Source of the DNA: Serratia fonticola
GTDB lineage: Bacteria > Pseudomonadota > Gammaproteobacteria > Enterobacterales > Enterobacteriaceae
Length of the DNA: 64,000 nucleotides
Direction of reading: 5' to 3'
Assembly (NCBI RefSeq): GCF_001006005.1
Contig: NZ_CP011254.1
Coordinates: 2,666,001 to 2,730,000 of the forward strand
Position 1 is the first letter of the stretch, and each line of letters begins with the position of its first letter. Below are positions 32,566 to 42,428 of this stretch, piece after piece. Made by a program: the position numbers and the translations under genes. The notes below the pieces were generated by a model. It saw only the letters and a list, made by a program, of their open reading frames with translations, had not been told where the DNA came from and made no database searches.

Positions 32566-34284
32566 ATGGAAATATTGTCAGGAGCCGAGATGGTCGTCCG
32601 ATCGCTGATCGATCAGGGCGTTAAGCATGTATTCGGCTATCCGGGCGGGGCGGTACTCGATATCTATGATGCCCTGCACACGGTGGGGGGCATCGATCAT
32701 ATTCTGGTGCGCCACGAGCAAGGGGCGGTGCATATGGCCGATGGCTATGCACGAGCGACCGGTGAAGTGGGCGTAGTGCTGGTCACTTCCGGCCCAGGGG
32801 CCACCAACGCCATTACCGGCATCGCCACCGCTTATATGGATTCCATCCCGATGGTGGTGCTGTCTGGCCAGGTGCCAAGCTCGCTGATTGGTTACGATGC
32901 CTTCCAGGAGTGCGACATGGTGGGTATCTCCCGCCCGGTGGTAAAACACAGCTTCCTGGTCAAGCGTACCGAAGACATACCTTCCGTGCTGAAAAAGGCG
33001 TTTTACCTGGCTTCTACCGGCCGCCCTGGCCCAGTGGTGGTCGATCTGCCGAAGGATATCGTCGGTCCGGCGGTAAGAATGCCTTACGCGTATCCGCAGG
33101 ACGTCAGCATGCGTTCCTACAACCCGACGGTGCAAGGCCACCGCGGGCAGATCAAACGCGCCCTGCAGACCATTCTGGCGGCAAAAAAGCCGATCATGTA
33201 CGTGGGCGGCGGTGCCATCAATTCGGAGTGCCATGAAGAGTTGCTGCAACTGGCGGAAAAGCTGAACCTGCCGGTCACCTGTACGCTGATGGGGCTGGGG
33301 GCGTTCCCTGGGACTCACCGCCAAAGCGTCGGTATGCTGGGCATGCACGGCACCTATGAAGCCAACAAGACCATGCATCATTCCGACGTGATTTTTGCCG
33401 TTGGGGTGCGCTTTGACGATCGCACGACCAATAACCTGGCCAAATACTGCCCGGATGCCACGGTGCTGCATATCGATATCGACCCGACCTCCATTTCCAA
33501 AACGGTGGATGCCGATATTCCTATCGTTGGCGATGCCAAACAGGTGCTGACGCAGATGCTGGAACTGCTGGCGCATGAGGACAAAGCGCAGGATTTCGAT
33601 GCGCTGCGTGACTGGTGGCAGTCCATTGAGCAGTGGCGCGCGCGTGATTGCCTGGGCTACAGCAAAGACAGTGGCACCATCAAACCTCAGGCAGTGATCG
33701 AAACGCTGCACCGCCTGACCAAGGGCGATGCCTATGTCACCTCCGACGTTGGCCAGCACCAGATGTTTGCCGCGCTTTATTATCCATTCGATAAACCGCG
33801 CCGTTGGATCAACTCTGGTGGCTTGGGCACCATGGGCTTTGGCTTACCAGCCGCCCTCGGGGTGAAACTGGCACTGCCAGACGAAACGGTAGTGTGCGTC
33901 ACCGGTGACGGCAGCATCCAGATGAATATCCAGGAGCTGTCCACGGCTCTGCAGTACAATCTGCCGGTGGTGGTGGTCAACCTGAATAACCGCTACCTGG
34001 GCATGGTGAAGCAGTGGCAGGACATGATCTATTCTGGCCGTCATTCACAGTCCTATATGGATTCCTTGCCGGACTTCGTCAAGCTGGCCGAAGCCTATGG
34101 CCATGTCGGCATCGCCATTCGTACCCCGGATGAGCTTGAAAGCAAGTTGGCGCAGGCGCTGGCTGAAAAAGAACGTCTGGTGTTTGTCGATGTGACCGTC
34201 GACGAGACTGAACATGTTTATCCAATGCAGATCCGCGGTGGAAGCATGGACGAAATGTGGCTAAGCAAAACGGAGAGAACCTGA
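32566..34284 (+). CDS. ilvI: Acetolactate synthase III catalytic subunit IlvI
   Basis: 572 residues from the ATG at 32566, preceded by GGAGG; the start [18 protein letters not shown] matches IlvI. ThDP enzyme features: active-site glutamate in [13 protein letters not shown] and the ThDP motif [11 protein letters not shown] with [11 protein letters not shown]. It makes acetolactate and acetohydroxybutyrate. Together with ilvBN it gives the cell a second, separately regulated isozyme. Its stop overlaps the ilvH start by one base. Confidence 0.97.
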   Translation: MEILSGAEMVVRSLIDQGVKHVFGYPGGAVLDIYDALHTVGGIDHILVRHEQGAVHMADGYARATGEVGVVLVTSGPGATNAITGIATAYMDSIPMVVLSGQVPSSLIGYDAFQECDMVGISRPVVKHSFLVKRTEDIPSVLKKAFYLASTGRPGPVVVDLPKDIVGPAVRMPYAYPQDVSMRSYNPTVQGHRGQIKRALQTILAAKKPIMYVGGGAINSECHEELLQLAEKLNLPVTCTLMGLGAFPGTHRQSVGMLGMHGTYEANKTMHHSDVIFAVGVRFDDRTTNNLAKYCPDATVLHIDIDPTSISKTVDADIPIVGDAKQVLTQMLELLAHEDKAQDFDALRDWWQSIEQWRARDCLGYSKDSGTIKPQAVIETLHRLTKGDAYVTSDVGQHQMFAALYYPFDKPRRWINSGGLGTMGFGLPAALGVKLALPDETVVCVTGDGSIQMNIQELSTALQYNLPVVVVNLNNRYLGMVKQWQDMIYSGRHSQSYMDSLPDFVKLAEAYGHVGIAIRTPDELESKLAQALAEKERLVFVDVTVDETEHVYPMQIRGGSMDEMWLSKTERT

Positions 34285-34778
34285 TGAAGCGCCGTATCTT
34301 ATCGGTATTACTGGAAAACGAATCCGGTGCGTTGTCGCGCGTCGTCGGGCTGTTCTCTCAGCGTGGCTACAACATCGAAAGCCTGACGGTTGCTCCTACC
34401 GATGATCCAACCTTGTCGCGCATGACGATCCAGACGGTGGGTGATGAAAAGGTACTGGAGCAGATAGAGAAGCAGTTGCATAAGCTGGTTGACGTTTTAC
34501 GCGTCAGTGAGCTGGTGCAAGGGGCTCACGTTGAGCGTGAAATCATGCTGGTGAAGCTGCAGGCTAGCGGCTACGGTCGTGAAGAGGTGAAACGCAGCAC
34601 GGATATCTTCCGTGGCCAGATTGTGGATGTCACCTCGTCGCTTTACACCGTGCAGTTGGCGGGGACCAGCGACAAGCTGGACGCCTTTCTCAACGCCGTA
34701 CGTGAAGTAGCGGAAATCGTCGAAGTGGCCCGCTCGGGGATTGTTGGCGTGTCGCGCGGCGACAAGATTATGCGCTGA
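34284..34778 (+). CDS. ilvH: Acetolactate synthase III regulatory subunit IlvH
   Basis: 164 residues. An N-terminal ACT domain ([20 protein letters not shown], then [12 protein letters not shown]) binds valine; a C-terminal ACT-like domain follows. It starts at the TGATG overlap with ilvI, with GGAGAG upstream. IlvH stimulates IlvI and imposes valine inhibition. Confidence 0.97.
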   Translation: MKRRILSVLLENESGALSRVVGLFSQRGYNIESLTVAPTDDPTLSRMTIQTVGDEKVLEQIEKQLHKLVDVLRVSELVQGAHVEREIMLVKLQASGYGREEVKRSTDIFRGQIVDVTSSLYTVQLAGTSDKLDAFLNAVREVAEIVEVARSGIVGVSRGDKIMR

Positions 34779-34803
34779 TAGCGGGTTTTCTGCACTGTAT
34801 CCG

Positions 34804-34836
34804 GGGCGTGGCAGGTTTGCTGCGCCCTTTCTTTTT
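34804..34836 (+). terminator. ilvIH terminator
   Basis: GGGCGTGGC (34804-34812) pairs with GCTGCGCCC (34819-34827) over 9 bp, two of them G-T wobbles, followed by TTTCTTTTT. A standard intrinsic terminator 25 bp after ilvH. Confidence 0.8.
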
Positions 34837-34918
34837 AATTTTTTGCCCATTTGCTGGCACCTTTGGGCGAAAGCGGTTGCTCGGCCGTGTTTTCTGCTGT
34901 TAGATCGCCATTACGGGT

Positions 34919-34950
34919 TGAATAACCATAGTGACTATCATGGTTACTCA
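34919..34950. repeat. Inverted repeat upstream of cra
   Basis: TGAATAACCAT (34919-34929) and ATGGTTACTCA (34940-34950) are 11-bp inverted copies with one mismatch and a 10-base spacer, about 110 bp before cra. It may be an operator for a dimeric regulator; it does not look like the Cra consensus. Confidence 0.55.
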
Positions 34951-35059
34951 TTACCCTTCCGCTTTCGGTTCGCTGCATGCTTAGCCGTACATTGAAAGCC
35001 TGGGGTAAACAACGCCACACGATCCATTGTCATTTTGAGAGTCATTTAAAGGGGTTAAC

Positions 35060-36064
35060 GTGAAACTGGATGAAATCGCGCGTCTCGCAGGCGTTTCGCG
35101 CACTACGGCCAGTTATGTCATCAACGGCAAGGCGAAGCAGTATCGTGTCAGCGATAAAACCGTCGAAAAAGTGATGGCCGTGGTCAGGGAGCACAATTAT
35201 CACCCGAATGCCGTAGCGGCAGGGCTGCGTGCAGGCCGCACTCGTTCTATCGGCCTGGTGATCCCGGATCTGGAAAATACCAGCTATACCCGCATTGCCA
35301 ACTATCTGGAACGCCAGGCGCGTCAGCGCGGTTATCAACTGTTGATCGCCTGTTCGGAAGATCAGCCGGATAATGAAATGCGCTGCATTGAGCACCTGCT
35401 GCAACGCCAGGTTGATGCGATCATCGTCTCCACGGCGTTACCGCCGGAGCATCCTTTCTATCAACGCTGGGCTAACGATCCTTTCCCGATTATCGCGTTG
35501 GATCGCGCTCTGGATCGTGAACACTTTATCAGCGTGGTAGGGGCCGATCAGGAAGACGCCTTTGCCCTGGCGCAGGAGTTACGCACTTTCCCCGCCAAGT
35601 CGGTGTTGTATCTGGGGGCTTTGCCTGAGCTTTCGGTCAGCTTCTTGCGTGAGCAGGGTTTCCGTCAGGCCTGGCAGGATGATGAGCGGCAGGTGGATTA
35701 TCTGTATGCCAACAGCTATGAACGTGAAGCAGCCGGTGTGCTGTTCGCGGAATGGTTGAAAACCCATCCGATGCCACAGGCGTTGTTTACCACCTCATTC
35801 TCGCTGTTGCAGGGAGTGATGGACGTAACGCTGAAACAGCGTGGGCGTTTACCGGCGGATCTGGCGATTGCCACCTTTGGTGACCATGAGCTATTGGATT
35901 TCCTGGAGTGCCCAGTGCTTGCCGTGGCCCAGCGCCACCGTGATGTTGCCGAGCGGGTGCTGGAGCTGGTGCTTGCCAGCCTGGATGAACCACGCAAACC
36001 CAAACCGGGTATGACGCGCATTCGCCGTAACCTGTTCCGCCGTGGCAGCCTGAGCCGCAAGTAA
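35060..36064 (+). CDS. cra: Catabolite repressor/activator Cra (FruR)
   Basis: 334 residues with a GTG start at 35060. The LacI-type HTH is [20 protein letters not shown], followed by the hinge with the [19 protein letters not shown] junction and a periplasmic-binding-protein-like effector domain. Cra senses fructose phosphates and controls the direction of carbon flow (glycolysis versus gluconeogenesis). The position between ilvH and mraZ is conserved; alaE follows convergently. Confidence 0.97.
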   Translation: MKLDEIARLAGVSRTTASYVINGKAKQYRVSDKTVEKVMAVVREHNYHPNAVAAGLRAGRTRSIGLVIPDLENTSYTRIANYLERQARQRGYQLLIACSEDQPDNEMRCIEHLLQRQVDAIIVSTALPPEHPFYQRWANDPFPIIALDRALDREHFISVVGADQEDAFALAQELRTFPAKSVLYLGALPELSVSFLREQGFRQAWQDDERQVDYLYANSYEREAAGVLFAEWLKTHPMPQALFTTSFSLLQGVMDVTLKQRGRLPADLAIATFGDHELLDFLECPVLAVAQRHRDVAERVLELVLASLDEPRKPKPGMTRIRRNLFRRGSLSRK

Positions 36065-36070
36065 TCTTCA

Positions 36071-36091
36071 AGGGGCCGTAATTCGGCCCCT
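36071..36091. terminator. Convergent terminator of cra and alaE
   Basis: AGGGGCCG-TAATT-CGGCCCCT, a perfect 8-bp stem right after the cra stop. Its right arm touches the alaE stop codon, so it serves both strands. Confidence 0.7.
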
Positions 36092-36530
36092 AAACGTAAC
36101 CCACCACGCGAAACAGCCTGCGGCAATACTCCAGAAAATAGCCGTACACTACGCCCATCGCCATTGAGATCACCGCATTACTGGTCACCGCGGCCAGGAT
36201 CTGCTGACCGTCTGCACCCACGCTCCAAAGAATGGCAGCGTAAACCGGCGATTGGAAACTGACATAAGCCAACAGATCGGCCAGGTTACGCAGCAAAAAC
36301 TGCCCGTGTGGGCTGCGGCGTGCGGTGGCGATAAAGAAATCGCGGTAGCGGCCATAGGGCCAGGCGATCAGGATATTGACGGGGATCGACACCAGTCGGG
36401 AAGAGAGCGATTGGCTAAAGCTCATGCCCGAAATCAGTATTTCAATCGCCATCCCGACGATAAAACAGTACACCACCAGCGCAAAAGTATCGGCGGCAGC
36501 GCTGCGCCATGATGAAACGGCTCTAGACAT
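36090..36530 (-). CDS. alaE: L-alanine exporter AlaE
   Basis: 146 residues with four hydrophobic segments. AlaE signature blocks: [56 protein letters not shown] and [13 protein letters not shown], near identical to E. coli YgaW/AlaE. It exports excess L-alanine. In E. coli it is far from cra, so it has moved or been gained here. Upstream is an AT-rich segment rich in TTAAT. Confidence 0.93.
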   Translation of the reverse strand: MSRAVSSWRSAAADTFALVVYCFIVGMAIEILISGMSFSQSLSSRLVSIPVNILIAWPYGRYRDFFIATARRSPHGQFLLRNLADLLAYVSFQSPVYAAILWSVGADGQQILAAVTSNAVISMAMGVVYGYFLEYCRRLFRVVGYV

Positions 36531-37334
36531 GACACGATCCCTGAATTTATCGGTTAATATGTTGTTTGTTAATGTTAATTAGGTGTTATTAACTGACCAT
36601 GCTGCTATTTGGTAGTTTACTTGACTGCATTGATTGTTATAAGTGGCTTAAAATTTTTATTTTTAACATTTGAGTGATTTTTATCCTGACAACAGGGGGG
36701 AAAGCGCGTAAAGCAGGAATTTAAAATGGCAGTTGTGAAAATTACGATTATAAACAGTGTGTTATGATTGTATGGCAACGGTGAGATGAGGGTTTTGCGG
36801 CTGATTTAGCGATAGGCTCACTAATTTTACGTATATTCCTAAAGTCGCAAAAAAATCCAGATGAATTGTAAATAGGTGTTTTGAGAATAATCTTACCATT
36901 TTGATTTGAATCATAATTAGCGGCTTGAGCCAGTGCTTCGCCATTTATTTTATCGTTGGGTTGTTCTTTGACGGAATAATTGAAGTAAAATAGCGCGCCG
37001 TTGGCAGCGAAATACTCAGCGAGTGTTATTAAGTCAAGGGTTTATGGCATTTCCCTGCTGGCAGGCGGCTTGCAGCCAAGCCTTGACCGATGCGGGATGC
37101 GGTGGGGTTGTCCCCGCCGAGAGCGATGTTGAAAAGTGAGACCTGGATTGCAGAAGGACATAATGAGTTATTTAATCGTCAATTTGTGTTTATTTTAATC
37201 ACACTCTTTCCGCTTAGAAAATTCTCCTCTTTAATCATGATGTTAATTTATATTCATGCAATAAATAGAGTTCCTTTCGTGAGCCAGCCTCCAAAATATG
37301 CCTATAAATATTGCCAAACCGCTCTTGCTCTGGC
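36531..37334. other. Large AT-rich gap between alaE and the mra promoter
   Basis: About 800 bp with no gene that I can support. Next to alaE it has repeated TTAAT/GTTAAT motifs. A 13-codon ATG frame at about 36726-36767 (MAVVKITIINSVL) has AGGA upstream but nothing else to recommend it. The middle part is AT-rich; at 37030-37120 it becomes GC-rich and foldable (see the candidate RNA). Confidence 0.5.
37030..37120. ncRNA. Candidate structured RNA upstream of mraZ
   Basis: A GC-rich island in an AT-rich gap. GTCAAGG (37033-37039) and CCTTGAC (37081-37087) form a 7-bp closing stem around smaller GC-rich pairings. Next to it CGGTGGGG (37100-37107) and CCCCGCCG (37112-37119) form a hairpin with a TTGT loop. 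Strand and ends are unknown, no known family is recognised, and no clear T tract follows. Confidence 0.3.
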
Positions 37335-37364
37335 TTGACAAGGTTTTCATACCCTCCGTAAACT
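37335..37364 (+). promoter_or_regulatory. Likely mra operon promoter
   Basis: Perfect -35 TTGACA at 37335-37340 and TAAACT at 37359-37364, with an 18-bp spacer, ending 60 bp before the mraZ start. It immediately precedes the MraZ-box repeats. Pmra drives most of the dcw cluster in E. coli. Confidence 0.65.
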
Positions 37365-37372
37365 CCCTTATG

Positions 37373-37397
37373 TGGGAATTTGTGGTGTAAAGTGGTG
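37373..37397 (+). promoter_or_regulatory. MraZ operator: three direct repeats at 10-bp spacing
   Basis: TGGGA (37373), TGGTG (37383) and TGGTG (37393) lie exactly 10 bp apart, separated by 5-bp spacers. MraZ binds TGGGN repeats with this period, contacting one face of DNA. Position just after the promoter and upstream of mraZ supports autoregulation. Confidence 0.75.
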
Positions 37398-37425
37398 AAA
37401 AGGGTCACGAGGGGGTAGCTCAGGT

Positions 37426-37884
37426 ATGTTTCGTGGGGCAACGATGGTCAACCTCGACAGTAAAGGACGGCTTGCCGTACCGACCCGTTATCGGGATTTA
37501 CTGAATGAGGAATCGCAAGGCCAAATGGTTTGCACCATTGACCTCCATCAGCCCTGCCTGCTGCTTTATCCATTACCTCAATGGGAAATCATCGAGCAAA
37601 AGTTGTCCCGTCTGTCGAGCATGAATCCCGCCGAGCGTCGAGTCCAGCGCTTGCTGTTGGGCCATGCCAGTGAGTGTCAGATGGATAATGCCGGCCGGTT
37701 GCTGTTAGCCAATACGCTACGCCAACATGCCGGGCTTACTAAAGAAGTGATGCTGGTCGGGCAGTTCAACAAGTTTGAACTGTGGGATGAACAGACCTGG
37801 TATCAACAAGTCAAGGATGATATTGACGCGGAACAATCCACTCAGGAACCGTTGTCTGAGCGGCTACAGGACTTGTCACTATAA
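37426..37884 (+). CDS. mraZ: Transcriptional regulator MraZ
   Basis: 152 residues, as in E. coli, with two SpoVT/AbrB-like halves marked by [16 protein letters not shown] (about 9-24) and [17 protein letters not shown] (about 85-101). It forms a ring that binds TGGGN repeats upstream of its own gene and represses the dcw operon. rsmH follows after 2 bp. Confidence 0.97.
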   Translation: MFRGATMVNLDSKGRLAVPTRYRDLLNEESQGQMVCTIDLHQPCLLLYPLPQWEIIEQKLSRLSSMNPAERRVQRLLLGHASECQMDNAGRLLLANTLRQHAGLTKEVMLVGQFNKFELWDEQTWYQQVKDDIDAEQSTQEPLSERLQDLSL

Positions 37885-37886
37885 GC

Positions 37887-38828
37887 ATGCTGGAAAATTA
37901 TAAACATACGACCGTACTGCTGGATGAGGCCGTGAAGGGTCTCAATATTCGCAGTAACGGCATCTACATCGACGGTACTTTTGGTCGCGGTGGTCATTCT
38001 CGTCTGATCTTGTCCCAACTGGGGCCGGAAGGGCGCTTGTTGGCTATCGATCGCGATCCGCAGGCAATTGCCGCAGCTGAATCTATTGCAGACCCACGTT
38101 TTACTATCATCCACGGCCCGTTTTCCGATTTGGCTGACTATGTGCAGCAACGGGAACTGGTGGGCAAGATCGACGGCGTGTTGCTCGACTTGGGGGTTTC
38201 TTCCCCGCAGTTGGATGACGCAGAACGCGGATTTTCCTTTATGCGTGACGGCCCGCTGGATATGCGTATGGACCCTTCAAGCGGCCAATCCGCCGCCGAA
38301 TGGTTGATGAAAGCGGAAGCCGACGATATTGCCTGGGTGCTGAAAACCTTCGGTGAAGAGCGCTTCGCCAAACGTATCGCCCGCGCCATCGTTGAAAGAA
38401 ACCGCGTAGAGCCGATGACCCGTACCAAGGAACTGGCCGAGCTGATCGCCCATGCCAGCCCGTTCCGTGATAAGCATAAACACCCGGCAACCCGCAGCTT
38501 CCAGGCGATCCGTATCTACATCAACAGCGAGCTGGAAGAGATCGAGCGTGCGCTGGACGGTGCATTAGCCGTGTTGGCACCAGAAGGCCGCCTGTCGATC
38601 ATCAGCTTCCATTCGTTGGAAGACCGTATCGTCAAAAGCTTTATGCGCCACCACAGCCGTGGTGCCCAGGTTCCGGCAGGAATTCCGCTAACCGAAGCGC
38701 AGTTGCGTGAAATGGGCGGCCGCACGCTGAAAGCCTTGGGCAAAATGAAGCCAGGTGATGTCGAAGTGGCGGAAAATCCACGGGCGCGCAGTTCGGTGCT
38801 GCGTATTGCCGAGAGGATGCCTGCGTGA
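37887..38828 (+). CDS. rsmH: 16S rRNA m4C1402 methyltransferase RsmH (MraW)
   Basis: 313 residues, standard. SAM-binding start [16 protein letters not shown] (about 33-48), [20 protein letters not shown] (about 100-119) and the C-terminal [11 protein letters not shown]. It methylates N4 of C1402 in the ribosomal P site. Its TGA overlaps the ftsL GTG as GTGA. Confidence 0.97.
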   Translation: MLENYKHTTVLLDEAVKGLNIRSNGIYIDGTFGRGGHSRLILSQLGPEGRLLAIDRDPQAIAAAESIADPRFTIIHGPFSDLADYVQQRELVGKIDGVLLDLGVSSPQLDDAERGFSFMRDGPLDMRMDPSSGQSAAEWLMKAEADDIAWVLKTFGEERFAKRIARAIVERNRVEPMTRTKELAELIAHASPFRDKHKHPATRSFQAIRIYINSELEEIERALDGALAVLAPEGRLSIISFHSLEDRIVKSFMRHHSRGAQVPAGIPLTEAQLREMGGRTLKALGKMKPGDVEVAENPRARSSVLRIAERMPA

Positions 38829-39145
38829 TTGGTAATGAGCGCCACGGTTTAGTTGGCGTCATTGGTGGCGATCTGCTGCGTAACGCCAAGATCCCGCTGA
38901 TTCTGATGATTGCCGCGCTGGTTTCCGCCGTGTTTGTGGTGACCACCGCGCACCGTACCCGCCTGCTGACCGCCGAGCGTGAACAGCTGGTGCTGGAGAG
39001 GGATGCGCTGGATATCGAATGGCGCAACCTGATCCTGGAAGAGAATGCCCTTGGCGATCACAGCCGTGTTGAGCGTATCGCCACCGAAAAACTGCAGATG
39101 CAACACGTTGATCCATCGCAGGAAAATATCATTGTCAAGCCATGA
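38825..39145 (+). CDS. ftsL: Divisome protein FtsL
   Basis: 106 residues from a GTG start overlapping the rsmH stop. A short cytoplasmic N-terminus, one membrane segment (about 23-42, [17 protein letters not shown]) and a periplasmic leucine-zipper coiled coil (about 45-90). It forms the FtsQLB complex and helps activate FtsWI. Confidence 0.95.
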   Translation: MIGNERHGLVGVIGGDLLRNAKIPLILMIAALVSAVFVVTTAHRTRLLTAEREQLVLERDALDIEWRNLILEENALGDHSRVERIATEKLQMQHVDPSQENIIVKP

Positions 39146-39187
39146 GTGGTTTAGCCGAAGTCATGATACGGAGCAAATAGCTAACGC

Positions 39188-40954
39188 ATGAAAGCAGTAC
39201 GTCCCGGTAAGAAGTTGAAACGCCAGGAAGATCAGGCCAGCTTTGTCAGCTGGCGTTTTGCGTTGCTGTGCGGCTGTATTCTGTTGGCGCTGGTTGGGCT
39301 GATGCTGCGTGTGGCTTATTTGCAGGTGATCAATCCGGATCGGTTGGTGAAAGAAGGCGACATGCGCTCGCTGCGTGTGCAGTCGGTGCCCACCGCGCGT
39401 GGCATGATTAGCGATCGCTCTGGCCGCCCGTTGGCGGTGAGCGTGCCGGTGAACGCTGTGTGGGCCGATCCGAAAGAGTTGAACGAACGCGGGGGTATTA
39501 CGCTGGATTCGCGCTGGAAAGCGCTGTCCGACGCGTTACAAATTCCGCTCGATCAGCTCTCCAATCGTATTAATGCCAATCCGAAGGGGCGCTTTGTCTA
39601 TCTGGCCCGGCAGGTTAATCCGGCGATTGGTGATTACATCCACAAGCTGAAATTGCCTGGCATCTACCTGCGCCAGGAATCGCGCCGCTACTACCCGTCT
39701 GGCCAGGTTACTTCTCATATCATCGGCGTGACCAACATTGACGGCGAAGGGATCGAAGGGGTCGAAAAGAGCTTTGATCGCTGGCTGACCGGCCAACCGG
39801 GCGAAAGAACCGTACGTAAAGACCGCTATGGCCGAGTGATCGAGGACATCTCCTCGGTAGACAGCCAGGCGGCGCACAATCTGGCGCTGAGCATCGATGA
39901 ACGCCTGCAGGCGCTGGTTTACCGTGAACTGAATAACGCCGTTGCCTTCAACAAGGCGGAGTCTGGTACCGCAGTGCTGGTGGACGTGAACACCGGCGAA
40001 GTGCTGGCGATGGCCAACAGCCCATCGTACAACCCGAACAATATGGCCGATACGCCGAAAGACACTATGCGTAACCGTGCCATCACCGATATTTTTGAAC
40101 CTGGTTCTACCGTGAAACCGATGGTGGTAATGACGGCGTTGCAGCGCGGCGTAGTGAAAGAAAATAGCGTGCTCAATACCATCCCTTACCGCGTTAGCGG
40201 CCATGAAATCAAAGACGTGGCGCGTTATTCGGAACTGACCGTGACCGGGATCTTGCAGAAGTCGAGTAACGTCGGTGTTTCAAAGCTGGCGTTAGCGATG
40301 CCGTCCTCAGCGTTAGTAGATACTTACTCACGTTTTGGGCTGGGAAAAGCGACCAATTTGGGGCTGGTCGGAGAAAGCAGTGGCTTATACCCAAAAAAAC
40401 AACGGTGGTCTGACATAGAGAGGGCCACCTTCTCTTTCGGCTATGGGCTAATGGTAACCCCGTTACAGTTAGCGCGAGTCTATGCCACGATCGGCAGCCT
40501 GGGCGTTTATCGCCCGCTGTCGATCACCAAGGTTGACCCTCCGGTTGCCGGTGAACGCGTCTTCCCTGAGGCTACCGTGCGTACGGTAGTGCACATGATG
40601 GAAAGCGTCGCCTTGCCGGGCGGTGGTGGGGTGAAAGCCGCCATCAAGGGTTATCGTATTGCCATTAAAACCGGTACCGCCAAAAAGGTCGGGCCGGATG
40701 GTAAATACGTCAACCGATATATCGCTTATACCGCGGGGGTGGCGCCAGCAAGCCAGCCTCGTTTTGCTCTGGTGGTGGTCATCAACGACCCACAGGGTGG
40801 GAAATACTACGGTGGTGCGATTTCCGCGCCGGTGTTTGGTGCCATCATGGGGGGCGCGCTGCGGATCATGAACGTTCAGCCAGATGCGTTGCCCACCGGT
40901 GACAAAAGCGAATTAGTGATTAATAACAAAGAGGGTTCAGGTGGCCGATCGTAA
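39188..40954 (+). CDS. ftsI: Division-specific transpeptidase FtsI (PBP3)
   Basis: 588 residues. One N-terminal membrane helix (about 20-40), a pedestal domain and a penicillin-binding transpeptidase domain with the three active-site motifs: STVK in EPGSTVKPM (about 308), SSN (about 360) and KTG in IKTGTAKK (about 495). It cross-links septal peptidoglycan with FtsW. The end overlaps murE by 14 bp. The coding sequence around 40250-40480 has unusual codons and seems to contain an FtsO-like RNA. Confidence 0.98.
   Translation: MKAVRPGKKLKRQEDQASFVSWRFALLCGCILLALVGLMLRVAYLQVINPDRLVKEGDMRSLRVQSVPTARGMISDRSGRPLAVSVPVNAVWADPKELNERGGITLDSRWKALSDALQIPLDQLSNRINANPKGRFVYLARQVNPAIGDYIHKLKLPGIYLRQESRRYYPSGQVTSHIIGVTNIDGEGIEGVEKSFDRWLTGQPGERTVRKDRYGRVIEDISSVDSQAAHNLALSIDERLQALVYRELNNAVAFNKAESGTAVLVDVNTGEVLAMANSPSYNPNNMADTPKDTMRNRAITDIFEPGSTVKPMVVMTALQRGVVKENSVLNTIPYRVSGHEIKDVARYSELTVTGILQKSSNVGVSKLALAMPSSALVDTYSRFGLGKATNLGLVGESSGLYPKKQRWSDIERATFSFGYGLMVTPLQLARVYATIGSLGVYRPLSITKVDPPVAGERVFPEATVRTVVHMMESVALPGGGGVKAAIKGYRIAIKTGTAKKVGPDGKYVNRYIAYTAGVAPASQPRFALVVVINDPQGGKYYGGAISAPVFGAIMGGALRIMNVQPDALPTGDKSELVINNKEGSGGRS
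40340..40440 (+). ncRNA. Candidate FtsO-like RybB sponge inside the ftsI coding sequence
   Basis: AAAGCAGTGGC at 40374-40384 is perfectly complementary to the first 11 nt of RybB as I remember it (GCCACUGCUUU). In E. coli the ORF-internal RNA FtsO arises from this part of ftsI and sponges RybB. A hairpin GAGAGG-GCCA-CC-T-TCTC followed by TTTC (about 40417-40440) could form its 3' end. The flanking codons are unusual (TTA, GTA, ATA, AGG, CGG, CCA-AAA-AAA), as expected if the RNA itself is under selection. The 5' end is a guess. Confidence 0.6.
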
Positions 40955-42428
40955 TTTGCGCGATTTACTCGCTCCGTGGGTGCCAACGGCACCCGAGCGC
41001 GCGCTGCGGGAAATGATATTAGACAGCCGTATTGCGGCTGCCGGGGATCTGTTTGTCGCCGTAGTTGGCCATCAAACGGATGGACGCCGCTATATTCCGC
41101 AAGCCATCGCCCAAGGGGTTGCCGCCGTTATCGCTGAAGCGGAAGGCGAAGCTGAAGACGGTAAAATTTGCGAAATGCATGGCGTGCCGGTGATTTACCT
41201 GAGCCAACTTGGCCAGCGCCTGTCGGCGTTGGCCGGGCGTTTCTATCATCAGCCTGCCGAACGTCTGCGCCTGATTGGCGTGACGGGGACCAACGGTAAA
41301 ACCACCACCACCCAACTGTTAGCCCAGTGGAGCCAACTGTTGGGTGAAACTGCCGCCGTGATGGGCACCGTGGGCAACGGTTTGTTAGACCAGGTTTGCC
41401 CAACGGAAAATACCACCGGCTCTGCCGTCGACGTGCAGCACGTGCTTAACGATCTGGCGCAGCAAGGGGCCACTTTTGCCGCGATGGAAGTTTCGTCTCA
41501 TGGCCTGGTGCAACACCGCGTGGCGGCTTTACCCTTTGCCGCAGCCGTATTCACCAACCTGAGCCGCGATCATCTGGATTACCACGGTGACATGGCCAGC
41601 TACGAAGCGGCCAAATGGTCACTATTTGCGGGCCACGACGTTGGTCAGGCGATCATTAACGCCGACGATGAAGTCGGGCAGCGTTGGCTGGCCAAATTGC
41701 CAGACGCGGTGGCCGTCACCATGCAGGACAATTTGCAGCCTGGCTGCCATGGCCGCTGGCTGAAAACCACTGCGGTGGACTATCACGATAACGGTGCCAC
41801 CATCCACTTCAGCTCAAGCTGGGGTAACGGCGAAATCGAAAGCCGCCTGATGGGGGCCTTCAACGTCAGTAACCTGATCCTGGCATTGGCGACGCTGCTG
41901 TCACTCGGTTACCCGTTGGAGAAGCTGGTTAACACGGCCAATCAGCTACAGCCGGTCTGTGGCCGGATGGAAGTCTTCAATGCGCCAGGCAAGCCGACGG
42001 TGGTGGTGGATTATGCCCACACCCCGGATGCCCTGGAAAAAGCGCTGGAAGCCGCTCGCCTGCATTGCCAAGGGCAACTGTGGTGCGTGTTTGGCTGCGG
42101 TGGCGACCGTGATAGAGGTAAGCGCCCACTTATGGGTGGCATTGCCGAACAGTTTGCCGACCGGGTGGTGATAACGGATGACAATCCGCGCACCGAAGAA
42201 CCGCAGGCAATCATCAAGGATATTCTGGCCGGGCTGCTGGATGCCGGACATGTGCAGGTGATCCACGGGCGCGCCGAAGCCGTGACCAGCGCCATCATGC
42301 AAGCCAAAGAGCAGGATGTGGTGCTGGTAGCAGGTAAAGGCCACGAGGATTACCAACTGGTGGGCAACCGCCGTCTGGATTACTCCGATCGCACCACCGT
42401 CGCACGTTTGCTGGGGGTGCTGGCATGA
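40941..42428 (+). CDS. murE: UDP-MurNAc-tripeptide synthetase MurE
   Basis: 495 residues from a GTG start at 40941 within the ftsI end. ATP-binding [11 protein letters not shown] (about 113-123), HDLD-type loop DHLDYHGD, and DNPRTEEP (about 417), the signature for adding meso-diaminopimelate rather than lysine. It ligates mDAP to UDP-MurNAc-L-Ala-D-Glu. Its stop overlaps the murF ATG (ATGA). Confidence 0.98.
   Translation: MADRNLRDLLAPWVPTAPERALREMILDSRIAAAGDLFVAVVGHQTDGRRYIPQAIAQGVAAVIAEAEGEAEDGKICEMHGVPVIYLSQLGQRLSALAGRFYHQPAERLRLIGVTGTNGKTTTTQLLAQWSQLLGETAAVMGTVGNGLLDQVCPTENTTGSAVDVQHVLNDLAQQGATFAAMEVSSHGLVQHRVAALPFAAAVFTNLSRDHLDYHGDMASYEAAKWSLFAGHDVGQAIINADDEVGQRWLAKLPDAVAVTMQDNLQPGCHGRWLKTTAVDYHDNGATIHFSSSWGNGEIESRLMGAFNVSNLILALATLLSLGYPLEKLVNTANQLQPVCGRMEVFNAPGKPTVVVDYAHTPDALEKALEAARLHCQGQLWCVFGCGGDRDRGKRPLMGGIAEQFADRVVITDDNPRTEEPQAIIKDILAGLLDAGHVQVIHGRAEAVTSAIMQAKEQDVVLVAGKGHEDYQLVGNRRLDYSDRTTVARLLGVLA

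Noticed and set aside
32578..33759. 393-codon minus-strand frame opposite ilvI
   Set aside because: Shadow frame of ilvI with antisense-type composition.
36726..36767. 13-codon ATG frame with AGGA upstream in the alaE-mraZ gap
   Set aside because: Too short to judge, no hydrophobic toxin-like pattern, no leader-peptide codon run and no adjacent attenuator.
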